Shown here one piece after another: positions 35,989 to 44,699 of a stretch of DNA of 64,000 bases (positions are counted from its first letter, which is position 1; every line of letters starts with the position of its first letter). A model generated the notes under the pieces. The model was not told the DNA's origin and did not search any database. It worked only from the letters and a program-made list of their open reading frames with translations. Made by a program: the position numbers and the translations under genes. This stretch comes from Saccharopolyspora spinosa NRRL 18395 (GTDB taxonomy: Bacteria > Actinomycetota > Actinomycetes > Mycobacteriales > Pseudonocardiaceae): positions 1,328,351-1,392,350 of the forward strand of contig NZ_GL877878.1 in the NCBI RefSeq assembly GCF_000194155.1. Direction: 5' to 3'.

Positions 35989-36868
35989 CTAGACGAGTAA
36001 TTCCAAATTCCTGCGAGCATGAGGCGAGGGTGTCCATGATCCGTTTGTGACGACAGACCTGGACACCCTCGTGATCGCACTCTACGTCAAAATCGACGAT
36101 GACCTGGCCGGTTCGGCTCGGCTGCCTGGTCGGCCACCCAAGCTCAGCCACTCCGAGTTACTGTGCCTGGCCGTCATGCAGGCGATGCTGGGCTTTCACA
36201 ATGAGGCCCGATGGCTGCGCTACACCCGCACACACCTGCGGCATCTGTTCCCCTACCTGCCCGGACAGTCCGGGTACAACAAGCGCCTGCGTGCCGCACT
36301 GCCGCGGATCAAACGGATCATCCGGGTACTGGCCCGCGACACCGACTTCTGGCATGACACCGTGTGGATCACCGACTCCACCCCGGTGCCCTGCGGCATG
36401 TCCCGCCCCACCGTCAAGCGTTCGGACCTGGCCGGCTTCGCCGGCTACGGCTACTGCGCGTCACACTCGCGGTTCTTCTGGGGTCTGCGCCTGTACCTGG
36501 TGTGCACCCCGGCCGGGATGCCGATGCTGTGGGCGTTGGCAGATCCCAAGCTCGGCGAGCGCGAGGTGCTGGCCGCGATGCTGGAGGTCGACGCCGAGAT
36601 GATCAAGGACCGGGCCGGGCTGCTGCTGATCAGTGACAAGGGGTTCGCCTCGAAGACCTTCGAACGATCACTGTCCGAACAGGGCATCACGCTGCTGCGC
36701 CCGTCGCGCAAGAAGGAGGTCCTGCGAGCAGGCGAGCCGATGCTCAAGAAAGTCCGCCAACTCATCGAGTCGGTCAACGACACGTTGGGCGACGGCCGCA
36801 CCGGCCAGCCAGTCACTCGCTCACTCACCGCCTACGATCACTGATCGTATTCAGACTTACTCGTCTAG
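35989..36868 (+). mobile_element. IS982-family insertion sequence
   Basis: About 880 bp bounded by perfect 12-bp terminal inverted repeats CTAGACGAGTAA (35989-36000) and TTACTCGTCTAG (36857-36868). One transposase gene fills it. The left end lies 9 bp after the TPR-CHAT stop. The right end supplies the stop codon of the tetR gene. No clear target duplication is visible: GCCGG occurs on both sides but not symmetrically. Confidence 0.85.
36047..36844 (+). CDS. IS982-type DDE transposase, C-terminus probably shortened
   Basis: 265 residues from GTG 36047. DDE residues are visible in WITDSTPVPCG, LLISDKGFASK and RQLIESVNDTL; GYGYCASHSRFFWGLRLYL is typical of the family. The family normally continues some 20-30 residues past NDTL with a conserved Arg/Trp-rich tail. 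Here it ends quickly in GDGRTGQPVTRSLTAYDH, suggesting a small internal deletion near the 3' end. Activity is doubtful. Confidence 0.88.
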   Translation: MTTDLDTLVIALYVKIDDDLAGSARLPGRPPKLSHSELLCLAVMQAMLGFHNEARWLRYTRTHLRHLFPYLPGQSGYNKRLRAALPRIKRIIRVLARDTDFWHDTVWITDSTPVPCGMSRPTVKRSDLAGFAGYGYCASHSRFFWGLRLYLVCTPAGMPMLWALADPKLGEREVLAAMLEVDAEMIKDRAGLLLISDKGFASKTFERSLSEQGITLLRPSRKKEVLRAGEPMLKKVRQLIESVNDTLGDGRTGQPVTRSLTAYDH

Positions 36869-37524
36869 CCGGCTTGCGGCGCGAAGGCCTGCAGGAACGT
36901 GCGGACTGCGGATGCCGCCACGGCGCGGAGCTCGTCGTCGGGGACCTGCCGGGTGCCCAGCCTGGCCCGCGCTTCCATCGGGCCGGTGAGCAGCGCCGCG
37001 AACTGCTCGGCGGCTTCGGCGGGATCGCAGTTGCGCAGCCGGCCGGCCAGCACGAGCCGGGCGAGCCGGTCGGCGAGCGCTTCGGTGACGCGGTCCGCCG
37101 CGCGGCCCCGGACGATGTCGATCAGGTCGGGAAACTTGCCGAGCTCGGCGTAGAGCAGTCGGCGCAGCGCCCAGGAGCGGTCGTCGCAATAGCACTGGAG
37201 CAGGTGGAATCCGACCTCTTCCAGCATCGGATGTAATTCGCCATCGCCGCGCAGTTGCTCGACGACAGCCATGTTGCGCGCCAGCGCCCGGCCGGAGTCG
37301 GCGGCGATCGCCTGCCGGAACAGGTTCTCCTTGTCGCCAAAGTGGTTGTACACGGTGGGCTTGGCGACGCCCGCTTCGGCGGCGATCGCGTCCATCCCAG
37401 CCTGGGCATACCCCTCGCGGGCGAACACCCGCATCGCCGCGTCCAGGATCGCCTGACGCTTGTCGATGCGACCGCGCGAGGCGCTGCGCCCCGGCGTCGC
37501 CGAAGTGTCCGCGCCGCTCACCAC
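36865..37524 (-). CDS. TetR-family regulator, 3' end abutting the IS
   Basis: 219 residues. HTH at about 22-68 (AILDAAMRVFAREGYAQAGMDAIAAEAGVAKPTVYNHFGDKENLF in pieces), then a TetR_C ligand domain with YAELGKFPDLIDIVRGRAADRV, the AcrR/YcdC-like type. The start GTG GTG at 37524 is approximate. The stop TAG lies inside the terminal repeat of the IS (36865-36867), so the natural C-terminus may have been cut or altered slightly. Target unknown; the neighbouring Rieske gene lies 107 bp upstream on the same strand. Confidence 0.88.
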   Translation of the reverse strand: MVSGADTSATPGRSASRGRIDKRQAILDAAMRVFAREGYAQAGMDAIAAEAGVAKPTVYNHFGDKENLFRQAIAADSGRALARNMAVVEQLRGDGELHPMLEEVGFHLLQCYCDDRSWALRRLLYAELGKFPDLIDIVRGRAADRVTEALADRLARLVLAGRLRNCDPAEAAEQFAALLTGPMEARARLGTRQVPDDELRAVAASAVRTFLQAFAPQAG

Positions 37525-37631
37525 CGCATGGTAAGCCTAGCTGAACTCTCCGGTTCAATCGGATAGCCAATCTGCAGCGCCTTGAGCGAGCGAACTCCAC
37601 CCGCCGTTCCGGGAAATCGTCGACGAATACC

Positions 37632-38093
37632 TCAGCCGCTGATGATCTGGTCGTTCTCGACCACGACCTTCAGTTCGGGCAGCGGTGTCGTGGCCGGGCC
37701 TTGTTTGACGGCACCGGTGAACGCGTCGAAGACCGACCCGTGGCACGGGCAGCGCAGTTCGGCTCCCTGCGGAGCCACCGCACAACCCTTGTGCGTGCAC
37801 TTCCCGTCGAAACCGACGACCGTGTCGTCGCTGGGCCGGGACACGATCACCGGCTGCCCCTGTTGCGTCTTGAGCGCGACGGCTTCCCCGACCGGCACTG
37901 CGCTGAGCGCCGCGAGGGGCTGTCCCGGCGTTGGAACGGCTGCGCCCGCACTGGGCTCGGCAGCACCGGACTCGGGCGCTTGCGAACCGGTGTCGTGGCC
38001 GCAGGCCGCGAGGGCGGCAGCTCCCGCGGCCGCACCGGCGACGGCTCCCCCGGCGGTGAGGACAGTTCGGCGAGTGTGCTTTTCAAAGGTCAT
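37632..38093 (-). CDS. Tat-exported Rieske [2Fe-2S] lipoprotein
   Basis: 153 residues. A twin-arginine signal (TRRTVLTAGGAVAG) ends in a lipobox LAAC. After an Ala/Pro/Gly spacer the Rieske domain has CTHKGC and CPCHGSVFD, the two Cys-His cluster-binding boxes. Such small ubiquinol-reductase-like Rieske proteins are surface redox proteins of unknown partner. ATG 38093. It is divergent from the membrane protein/sigma/anti-sigma operon 118 bp away and is a plausible target of that sigma factor. Confidence 0.93.
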   Translation of the reverse strand: MTFEKHTRRTVLTAGGAVAGAAAGAAALAACGHDTGSQAPESGAAEPSAGAAVPTPGQPLAALSAVPVGEAVALKTQQGQPVIVSRPSDDTVVGFDGKCTHKGCAVAPQGAELRCPCHGSVFDAFTGAVKQGPATTPLPELKVVVENDQIISG

Positions 38094-38211
38094 GCGGTAT
38101 GACACGAGCAACCACCGGCCCCGGTTCAACGCCGCCCAGAATTTTGAACCGGAAGGGCGAGCATTTCGTGTTCCCTGGCGTAGCGGATTCTGCGGCGGCG
38201 GGAGTGTGGCG

Positions 38212-38586
38212 ATGTCCGACTGGATACTGCGGGTGCTGGTGGCAGCGGGGTTGCTGGGTTCGGCGTGGGTGCACCTCGTTGTTTGGTTCGACTGGGCCGG
38301 GGACACCGACGTCATCGGGCCGCTGTTCCTGGTCAACCTCGTGGCCGGTGTCGTGATCGCGGTTGCCGTGCTCATCTGGCGCCACTGGTTGCCCGTCCTG
38401 GCGGCGGTCGGATTCGGCGCGGCGACGCTGTTGGCCTACTGGCTTTCGGTCACCGTCGGGCTCTTCGGTGTGCAGGAACAGTTCGCTACCTCGGAGGAGG
38501 TTTGGGGCGTGATCACCGAGGCTGGCTGCATCGTCTTCAGCGCCGCACTGCTGGCGGCGCGTTCCCGACGTCGGGCTGCGGTGTGA
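38212..38586 (+). CDS. Four-helix membrane protein, first gene of ECF sigma operon
   Basis: 124 residues, four hydrophobic helices: ILRVLVAAGLLGSAWVHLVV, LFLVNLVAGVVIAVAVLIW, LPVLAAVGFGAATLLAYWLS and ITEAGCIVFSAALLAA. DoxX-like in topology, without recognised catalytic residues. GGGAG precedes ATG 38212. The stop overlaps the sigma-factor start (GTGTGA), so the three genes form one unit. Confidence 0.8.
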   Translation: MSDWILRVLVAAGLLGSAWVHLVVWFDWAGDTDVIGPLFLVNLVAGVVIAVAVLIWRHWLPVLAAVGFGAATLLAYWLSVTVGLFGVQEQFATSEEVWGVITEAGCIVFSAALLAARSRRRAAV

Positions 38587-39095
38587 GCGACGACGCCGAG
38601 TCGCAGTTGATGCGCATGCTGCACGACCAGCACGCGTCCGCGCTGTGGGCCTACGCCTTGCACTTGACCAGCGGAGACCGCGCGCGTGCCGAAGACGTGG
38701 TGCAAGAAACCCTGTTGCGGGCCTGGCGGCATCCGAAGGTGCTCGACCAGTCCCAGCGGTCCGCCCGGGCTTGGCTGTTCACGGTTGCGCGGCGGATCGC
38801 CATCGACGGCTGGCGCTCGGCGGCGAACCGCGCGGAGGTGCTCACCGACCTACCGCCGGAACCCGTGCCCACCGACGAAACCGACCGGGCCATGCAGGGC
38901 TGGCTGGTCGCCGACGCGCTCGCCGAGCTGTCCCCGCGGCACCGCGAGGTGCTGGCGCTGTGCTTCTACCAGGGCATGTCGGTGACCGATGCCGCTCACC
39001 GGTTGGGGGTACCGCCTGGGACGATCAAGTCCCGGACGCATTACGCGTTGCGCGCGCTGCGCCTGGCGCTCGAAGAAAGGGGCGTGACCCGGTGA
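38583..39095 (+). CDS. ECF RNA polymerase sigma factor (SigL/SigK-like)
   Basis: 170 residues. Region 2 is WAYALHLTSGDRARAEDVVQETLLRAW and region 4 is LSPRHREVLALCFYQGMSVTDAAHRLGVPPGTIKSR (both seen in parts). The GTG at 38583 overlaps the membrane-protein stop, and the TGA overlaps the anti-sigma start. The arrangement with a zinc-binding anti-sigma factor and a nearby exported redox protein resembles mycobacterial redox/envelope-stress sigma loci. Confidence 0.94.
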   Translation: MSDDAESQLMRMLHDQHASALWAYALHLTSGDRARAEDVVQETLLRAWRHPKVLDQSQRSARAWLFTVARRIAIDGWRSAANRAEVLTDLPPEPVPTDETDRAMQGWLVADALAELSPRHREVLALCFYQGMSVTDAAHRLGVPPGTIKSRTHYALRALRLALEERGVTR

Positions 39096-39742
39096 GCCGG
39101 CACATCGAGCCGGGGGCAGACCCGTTCGAGACCTTCGACGCCGCGTACGTCCTCGGCGCATTGTCACCCGAGGACCGGGCGGCGTTCGAGTCGCACTTGT
39201 CCACCTGTGATTCCTGCGCTGATTCCGTTCGGCTGCTGGCCGGATTGCCGGGCTTGCTCGCGCAGGTCGACGAGCACCACGCCGATGTCGAACCCCCGCC
39301 ACCGGACCGGTTGCCGAAGCTGCTGGCCGAGGTCCAGCGCCTACGGCGACACCGGCTGCTGGCGACCGTGTCCGCGGTGCTAGTCGGCGCGGCGGCCTGC
39401 CTGGTGCTGATGCTCTCCCTTCTCCTGACCGACCGTACGGCGGGTGAGGAGATGACGGCGCTCGGCGCCTACCCGGTGCAGGCCAGCATCAACCTCAGCG
39501 ACGTTTCCACCGGCACGCGCGTGGACATGTCGTGCAGCTATGAGGGCACGAAGGGCGGTGACTACATGCTGGTCACGGTCCAACGCGATGGCCGCACCGC
39601 GGAGCTGGCAAGGTGGTACGCGCTGCCGCAGAACACGGCGTCGCTGGACATGACAACACCGTTGCGGCGCAACGAAATCCAGTCCTTGGAAATCCGGATC
39701 CCGGACGGACCTGCCGTGCTGCGCCTCGTGGTGAACGAATGA
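39092..39742 (+). CDS. Zinc-finger anti-sigma factor (RskA/RslA-like)
   Basis: 216 residues. The N-terminal ZAS motif HLSTCDSCAD (HxxxCxxC) lies at about residue 35, before one membrane helix at about 88-110 (LLATVSAVLVGAAACLVLML). The extracytoplasmic RskA-type domain ends IPDGPAVLRLVVNE. It would hold the cognate sigma factor at the membrane until an oxidative or envelope signal releases it. GTG 39092 overlaps the sigma TGA. Confidence 0.93.
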   Translation: MSRHIEPGADPFETFDAAYVLGALSPEDRAAFESHLSTCDSCADSVRLLAGLPGLLAQVDEHHADVEPPPPDRLPKLLAEVQRLRRHRLLATVSAVLVGAAACLVLMLSLLLTDRTAGEEMTALGAYPVQASINLSDVSTGTRVDMSCSYEGTKGGDYMLVTVQRDGRTAELARWYALPQNTASLDMTTPLRRNEIQSLEIRIPDGPAVLRLVVNE

Positions 39743-39970
39743 CTGGCCCGTCAGCCGGGAATCCCCCGGGCGACACCGTCCAAACCGGATCGGACGTCTG
39801 CGGGTGCTGTCCCAGCCACCGCCGAAGCTCACCGCGTCACCCACTCGCCGAGTAGATCACGGGCCTGATCGCCACCTCGACCGATTAGTTCTCGGCACGG
39901 CCCGGGTCAACTCCTGTGACAGCGCAACGGTGCCGGTGGGAGCGGGCACCGGAGGAGAGGGTTCTCGAAC

Positions 39971-41512
39971 GTGGATATGACACCGAGTGCGGGACGGCGG
40001 GAGTGGGTCGGGCTTGCGGTGCTTGCGCTTCCGACCCTGCTCTTGTCGTTGGACATGAGCGTGCTGCACCTCGCGGTGCCGCACTTGGCCGCCGACCTGC
40101 GGCCCAGCAACACCGAGCTGCTTTGGATCATCGACAGCTACGGGTTCATGATCGCCGGATTCCTGGTCACAATGGGCACGCTCGGGGACCGCATCGGGCG
40201 GCGGAAGCTGCTGATGTTCGGCGGCGCGGGGTTCGGCATCGCATCGATCGCGGCGGCCTTCGCACCCACACCCGCGATGCTGATCGCGGCCCGGGCGGTA
40301 CTCGGCATCGCCGGGGCCACGCTGATGCCCTCGACGTTGGCGTTGATCAGCAACATGTTCCAGGACGCCCGGCAGCGCGGGACCGCGATCGCGGTCTGGA
40401 TGAGCTGCTTCATGGGCGGCATGGTGATCGGGCCCGTGGTCGGCGGCGTGCTGCTGGAGAACTTCTGGTGGGGTTCTGTCTTCCTGATGGGCGTGCCGGT
40501 GATGGTCCTGCTGCTGGCAGTTGCTCCGGCGCTGTTACCTGAGTACCGCGACGAGAGCGCTGGCCGGTTGGATCTCATCAGCGTCGGGCTGTCGCTGGCC
40601 ACGATCCTGCCGATCGTCTTCGCGCTCAAGGAGCTCGCCAAGCACGGCCCGCAGGTGCCGAGCCTGGCAGCGCTGGCGGTCGGGCTCGCGCTGGGTGTGG
40701 TTTTCGCGCGTCGTCAGCGGCGGATCGCCGATCCGATGCTCGATCTGGGGCTGTTCCGGGTGCGCGCTTTCAGCGCCGCACTTGGCATCATGCTGGTCGG
40801 CGCGATCACTATGGGCGGCGTCTTCATGCTGGTCAGCCAGTACCTCCAGCTGGTCGCCGGGCTGACGGCGCTTGAGGCGGGGGTCCTGCTGGTGCCGCAG
40901 GCCGGTGCTGTCGTCGTCGGGTCGCTGATCGCGCCAAGGCTGGCCAAGCGGTTCCGGCCGGAGTTCGTGCTCGGCTTCGGCATGTTGCTCGCGGCGGGCG
41001 GGATTCTGCTGTTCACGCTGGCGGATGTCGGGAACGGGACGGCGGTGGTGGCCATCGGCATGGTGGTCGCCAGCTTCGGCATGGGCCCGCAGGGCGTGCT
41101 TTGCACCGAGATGGTCGTGGGTTCAGTGCCGGCGCAGAAGGCAGGTGCCGCATCGGCGATGTCGGAGACCAGTGGCGAGTTCGGCATCGCGATGGGCGTC
41201 GCGCTGTTCGGGAGCCTCGCCACGGCCGTCTACCGCAACGTGCTCGCGATTCCGCCGGAAGTGCCGTCCGGCGTCGCGGTCGAGGCCCGAGACGGGATGG
41301 CCGGCGCGATGAGCGCAGCGGGGCGGCTGGCCGACCAGGCGAGCGTGCTCGCCCCGGCGCGAGAGGCGTTCACCAGCGGTCTCCAGGCGGTTTCCGTCGT
41401 CGGCGCCACCTTCGTGGTCCTCTTCGCGGTCATCGGCATGGTTGTGCTGCGCAAGCGCTCCCAGCCCGAGCCGGAACTGGCGGCCTGTGCGCCCGAGGTG
41501 ACCGCCGCCTGA
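39971..41512 (+). CDS. MFS multidrug exporter, DHA2 (14-helix) family
   Basis: 513 residues with 14 hydrophobic helices. Helix 1 VLALPTLLLSLDMSVLHLAV, motif A MGTLGDRIGRRKLLM, and the antiporter motif C-like AVLGIAGATLMPSTLALI place it with EmrB/QacA-type drug:H+ antiporters. The GTG at 39971 has AGGAGAGGG 9 bases upstream; an ATG two codons later is possible. The 228-bp upstream gap holds its promoter but no obvious regulator gene, so substrate and control are unknown. Confidence 0.93.
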   Translation: MDMTPSAGRREWVGLAVLALPTLLLSLDMSVLHLAVPHLAADLRPSNTELLWIIDSYGFMIAGFLVTMGTLGDRIGRRKLLMFGGAGFGIASIAAAFAPTPAMLIAARAVLGIAGATLMPSTLALISNMFQDARQRGTAIAVWMSCFMGGMVIGPVVGGVLLENFWWGSVFLMGVPVMVLLLAVAPALLPEYRDESAGRLDLISVGLSLATILPIVFALKELAKHGPQVPSLAALAVGLALGVVFARRQRRIADPMLDLGLFRVRAFSAALGIMLVGAITMGGVFMLVSQYLQLVAGLTALEAGVLLVPQAGAVVVGSLIAPRLAKRFRPEFVLGFGMLLAAGGILLFTLADVGNGTAVVAIGMVVASFGMGPQGVLCTEMVVGSVPAQKAGAASAMSETSGEFGIAMGVALFGSLATAVYRNVLAIPPEVPSGVAVEARDGMAGAMSAAGRLADQASVLAPAREAFTSGLQAVSVVGATFVVLFAVIGMVVLRKRSQPEPELAACAPEVTAA

Positions 41513-41519
41513 ACGCGCT

Positions 41520-42266
41520 TCAAATGCGGTGGTCGTCGACCAGTTCGCCGGCCTTGGCGAGCAGGTCGTCGGCCAACCGCGTCGGGACCAAGCCGAATCG
41601 TTCGTCGTAGGCCGCGACGACCTCGGCTTCGAAGTCGTTGAGCGATACGCCGGGCGACTCCGCGGCCACCGAGCCCACCGAGTCGTCGTCGAAGGGCAGA
41701 TCCAGGTGCCGGTAGACCTCGGTCAGCAGCGGGCGCAGCACTTCGGCGTCGTCGAAGATCGCTACCGCGCTGAACAGCCATGCGCCACGCACCATCCGCT
41801 GCGCAGTGCCGACCAGCTTCACGCGGCCCCTCGCGTTCACGCTGTGCGCCCCCGGGCAGTACTCCCCCGGCACCGCTCCGACCTGCGCGCCGACGCCGTG
41901 GTTGCGCAGCACCCCGGCCCACAGCTCGGCGTAGCCCACGAACCGCTCGTCCATGCCCGCCAGGTGACCGGGGTCGGTGCCGACGTGATCGACCACCAGC
42001 GACCGCTCGGTGTAGGCCACCGCACGGCCGCCCGGGGCGCGCACGACCGGCGTGAACCCCGCGTCCCGAACGGCGCGGACCGCGTCGGGAAAGCCGGGCA
42101 GCAGCGTGTCTCGCCGTCCGAAGGCGACGACGCGGGCGTCCGGCCGGTACACCCGCACCGCCGGACCCGACTCGCCTCTGCTGACGCGGCGCAACATCGC
42201 ATGCGCTACCGCGACCTCCAGCGCCTGATCCGCGCCAATCCCGAGCGCACCGCGAAAGAGCTCCAC
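41520..42266 (-). CDS. Lipoate-protein ligase A / BPL-LplA family protein
   Basis: 248 residues. VVRAPGGRAVAYTERSLVVDHVG matches the LplA substrate-binding region, with Arg-Pro-Gly-Gly in place of RRxSGG. YCPGAHSVNARGRVKLVGTAQR contains the Lys (VKLVG) that contacts the acyl-adenylate. It may transfer lipoate or octanoate to dehydrogenase E2 or GcvH domains. It ends 7 bp from the convergent exporter gene. Specificity is uncertain. Confidence 0.85.
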   Translation of the reverse strand: MELFRGALGIGADQALEVAVAHAMLRRVSRGESGPAVRVYRPDARVVAFGRRDTLLPGFPDAVRAVRDAGFTPVVRAPGGRAVAYTERSLVVDHVGTDPGHLAGMDERFVGYAELWAGVLRNHGVGAQVGAVPGEYCPGAHSVNARGRVKLVGTAQRMVRGAWLFSAVAIFDDAEVLRPLLTEVYRHLDLPFDDDSVGSVAAESPGVSLNDFEAEVVAAYDERFGLVPTRLADDLLAKAGELVDDHRI

Positions 42267-42275
42267 GGGCCGATT

Positions 42276-42721
42276 CTACTGGCCGGAAGATCGCCAGCTC
42301 ACCGGCCGAAACCCGGGACCATCCGGTACCGCTGGAACGAGGTCGGAATGACCGGGTTCCGCTCGAACAGGATTCGTGCCACCGACGATGGCCTCTTTGT
42401 AGAGCGCTGCTTCCGGCCGGTCAGCACGGCTTCGCGCGGGCTGTCGTCGGCGCGCACGAACTGGATCAGCCCGTCCCGCCTGCCCAGTAGCGTCGATCCC
42501 GGTCATGCGGTCGACGACCAGCGTCACGCCGGTGCCCTCGACCAGGTCCGCCAACGGTAGGTCCCGCAGCGCCTGCCCGGCGGCGAGCTGGTGCAACCGC
42601 ACCCGCTCGACGAACCGATCACCTGCGTTGATCAACGTCACCTCGGCATCGGTCCACCGGGCCGCGAGCTTCGCCGCGGCCAACCCGGGGTAGCCAGCCC
42701 CAACAACAACGATCCGAAACG
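42276..42721 (-). pseudogene. NAD(P)/FAD-dependent oxidoreductase remnant
   Basis: FRIVVVGAGYPGLAAAKLAARW is an intact FAD-binding start, followed by the DRFVERVRLHQLAAGQ and VTLVVDRMTGID segments of the NDH-2-like family. It then jumps to the family's C-terminal end: QFVRADDSPREAVLTGR appears in a shifted frame and AALYKEAIVGG in the original frame. Some 250 residues are missing and at least two frameshifts are present. No start codon with a ribosome site remains. Confidence 0.75.
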
Positions 42722-42858
42722 CCCTGGTTTCCTCTCGAATCCGCGCAACCGAGTGCGAACAAGGAACGGGGCACGACGAAGAAGCGTGACGAGCAGTGGC
42801 CCAAGTCACAGCGAATCGCCGCGAAATCGCCTTCCTCAGTGCCTGTTAGCCTTGCGCG

Positions 42859-43746
42859 GTGTCAGACGCAAGACGTGATCCGGGGAAAATCCGCGGCAAG
42901 GGCAGTGCAGGCGCGCGTTCCGGCCAAAGTCTTCGCGTCAGCACCCGCAACGCACTTTTCCAGCAGTGGCAAGCCCTGCTGTCGAACCGCACCAAGCGAC
43001 AGCGTTCCGGCGAATTCCTGATCCACGGTGTGCGACCGATTACGCTCGCGGTGGAGCGCGATTGGCCACTGCGCAGTCTCTTGTACCCGTCGGGCAGGAA
43101 ACTCTCATCCTGGGCCAGGCGACTGATCGATGAATGCGCCGTCAAGACCGTTGAAGTGCACCCGGATCTACTCTGGGAACTCGGCGAGCGCGAATCCGAG
43201 CCACCGGAACTCATCGCCGTCGCCGAGCTGCGGCCCGACGACCTCGACAGGGTGCCAGTGGAGCAGGACTTCCTGGGCGTGATCTTCGACCGGCCCACCA
43301 ACCCCGGCAACATCGGGACCCTGGTGCGCTCCGCGGACGCCTTCGGCGCCCACGGCCTGATCGTGAGCGGTCATGCCGCAGACGTCTACGACCCGAAGTC
43401 GGTGCGCGCGAGCACGGGGTCGCTGTTCTCGGTGCCTGCGGTCCGGGTGCCGTCACCGCGCGGCGTCCTCGACTGGGTCACCGAACACCGGCGGCGCGGG
43501 GTGCCGATCGCGGTCGTCGGCACCGACGAGAACGGCACCTCCGAGATCACCGAATGCGATCTCACCCGGCCCGTCCTGCTGGTTATCGGCAACGAGACGA
43601 CCGGGATGAGCACCACCTGGCAGGAAATGTGCGACGAGGTCGTCCGGGTTCCCATCGGGGGCGCCGCGAGTTCGCTGAATGCGGCCTCAGCGGGAACCGT
43701 GCTGCTGTACGAGGCTGCCCGGCAGCGCGGTTTTCCCGTTGCCTGA
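42859..43746 (+). CDS. SpoU/TrmH-family RNA 2'-O-methyltransferase
   Basis: 295 residues. The N-terminal substrate-binding domain (~30-115) precedes the SPOUT knot: FDRPTNPGNIGTLVRSADAFG (motif 1), LLVIGNETTGM (motif 2), VPIGGAASSLNAASAGTVLLYEA (motif 3, in parts). It methylates a ribose in 23S rRNA or tRNA; the thiostrepton-resistance (TsnR) group has the same layout. GTG 42859. It precedes the pqq operon by 141 bp but has no functional link to it. Confidence 0.9.
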   Translation: MSDARRDPGKIRGKGSAGARSGQSLRVSTRNALFQQWQALLSNRTKRQRSGEFLIHGVRPITLAVERDWPLRSLLYPSGRKLSSWARRLIDECAVKTVEVHPDLLWELGERESEPPELIAVAELRPDDLDRVPVEQDFLGVIFDRPTNPGNIGTLVRSADAFGAHGLIVSGHAADVYDPKSVRASTGSLFSVPAVRVPSPRGVLDWVTEHRRRGVPIAVVGTDENGTSEITECDLTRPVLLVIGNETTGMSTTWQEMCDEVVRVPIGGAASSLNAASAGTVLLYEAARQRGFPVA

Positions 43747-43887
43747 GCCGGGCGGCGAAATTCTCGGCTGATCGGCGGTTCCCGTTGCGGCGGTCGTGTT
43801 GTTCTCGGTTTGCAATCTTGATTATTGCGGTTCGGCGCTAGTACGGTCCGATTTCGTTTGTCCTTCTTGCGAAATGGAGGTCCTGTG

Positions 43888-44007
43888 ATGGCCGCTCCTT
43901 CGGAATCCGTTCCCGCCCCCGCTCCGCCGAGCTGGACTCCGCCGCTGGTCGAACAGTACGAAACCCGTCCCGAGGTCACCGCTTACGCGCATGACGGCAA
44001 TCGGTGA
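43888..44007 (+). CDS. pqqA: PqqA precursor peptide
   Basis: 39 residues with GGAGGTCC before ATG 43888. The core is PEVTAYAHDG: Glu29 and Tyr33 (E-x3-Y) are the residues cross-linked to form pyrroloquinoline quinone. Upstream W-TPPLVEQYE corresponds to the PqqD/PqqE recognition part, and the first 15 residues are Pro/Ala-rich. The stop overlaps the pqqC start (GTGA). Confidence 0.92.
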   Translation: MAAPSESVPAPAPPSWTPPLVEQYETRPEVTAYAHDGNR

Positions 44008-44699
44008 GCCAACCGCTGGGCGAGACCGATTTCCGGGAATCCTTGCAGCGGTTAGCGAAGCGCTACTGGGCGCACCACCCATTCCACCGACGCTTGCACG
44101 ACGGCCGATGCAGCCCTCCGGAAGTTCGGCTGTGGGTGGCCAACCGGTGGTACTACCAACGACACCTGTCTCAGAAGAACGCCGCCATCGCGGCGAACTG
44201 CCCGCTGCCCGAGGTGCGGCGGATCTGGATCGAGCGGATCGGCTTCCAGGACGGACCCAGCGACGCCGAAGGCGGCCTGCACGACTGGCTGGTGCTCGCC
44301 GAAGCGGTCGGCCTGCAGCGGTCCGAGGTCCTCGACGAGCGCCACGTGCTGCCCGGCGTTCGGTTCGCCGCTGACGCGTATCTGGACTTCTGCCGGCGCA
44401 AGCCGTGGATCGAGGGTGTGGCCGCGGCGTTGACCGAGATGTTCTCGCCCGATCACATGTCCGACCGGATGGCCGCCTGGCGGCGCCACTACGACTGGAT
44501 CGAACCCGCCGGGCTGGCCTACTTCGAGCGGCGGATCCCGGCCGCCCGCGCGGACAGCACCCAGACGCTGCAGGTCGTGCTCGACCACTGCGAGACGCGC
44601 GAGCAGCAGGACGCCGCGGTGCGGGCGTTGGCGTTCAAATGCGACGTGCTTTGGGCGATGTTGGACGCCATCGACTACAAGGGACAGTCATGGACGTGA
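44004..44699 (+). CDS. pqqC: Pyrroloquinoline-quinone synthase
   Basis: 231 residues, seven-helix heme-oxygenase-like fold. WAHHPFHRRLHDG, WVANRWYYQRHLSQKNAAI and FQDGPSDAEGGLHDWL are strongly conserved PqqC blocks that line the active site. It carries out the final ring closure and eight-electron oxidation to PQQ. GTG 44004 overlaps pqqA. The 3' end overlaps the pqqDE start by 10 bases. Confidence 0.95.
   Translation: MSQPLGETDFRESLQRLAKRYWAHHPFHRRLHDGRCSPPEVRLWVANRWYYQRHLSQKNAAIAANCPLPEVRRIWIERIGFQDGPSDAEGGLHDWLVLAEAVGLQRSEVLDERHVLPGVRFAADAYLDFCRRKPWIEGVAAALTEMFSPDHMSDRMAAWRRHYDWIEPAGLAYFERRIPAARADSTQTLQVVLDHCETREQQDAAVRALAFKCDVLWAMLDAIDYKGQSWT

Noticed and set aside
35980-36876. Target-site duplication for the IS982 element
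   Set aside because: GCCGG occurs near both ends but not immediately adjacent on both sides and diverges after five bases.
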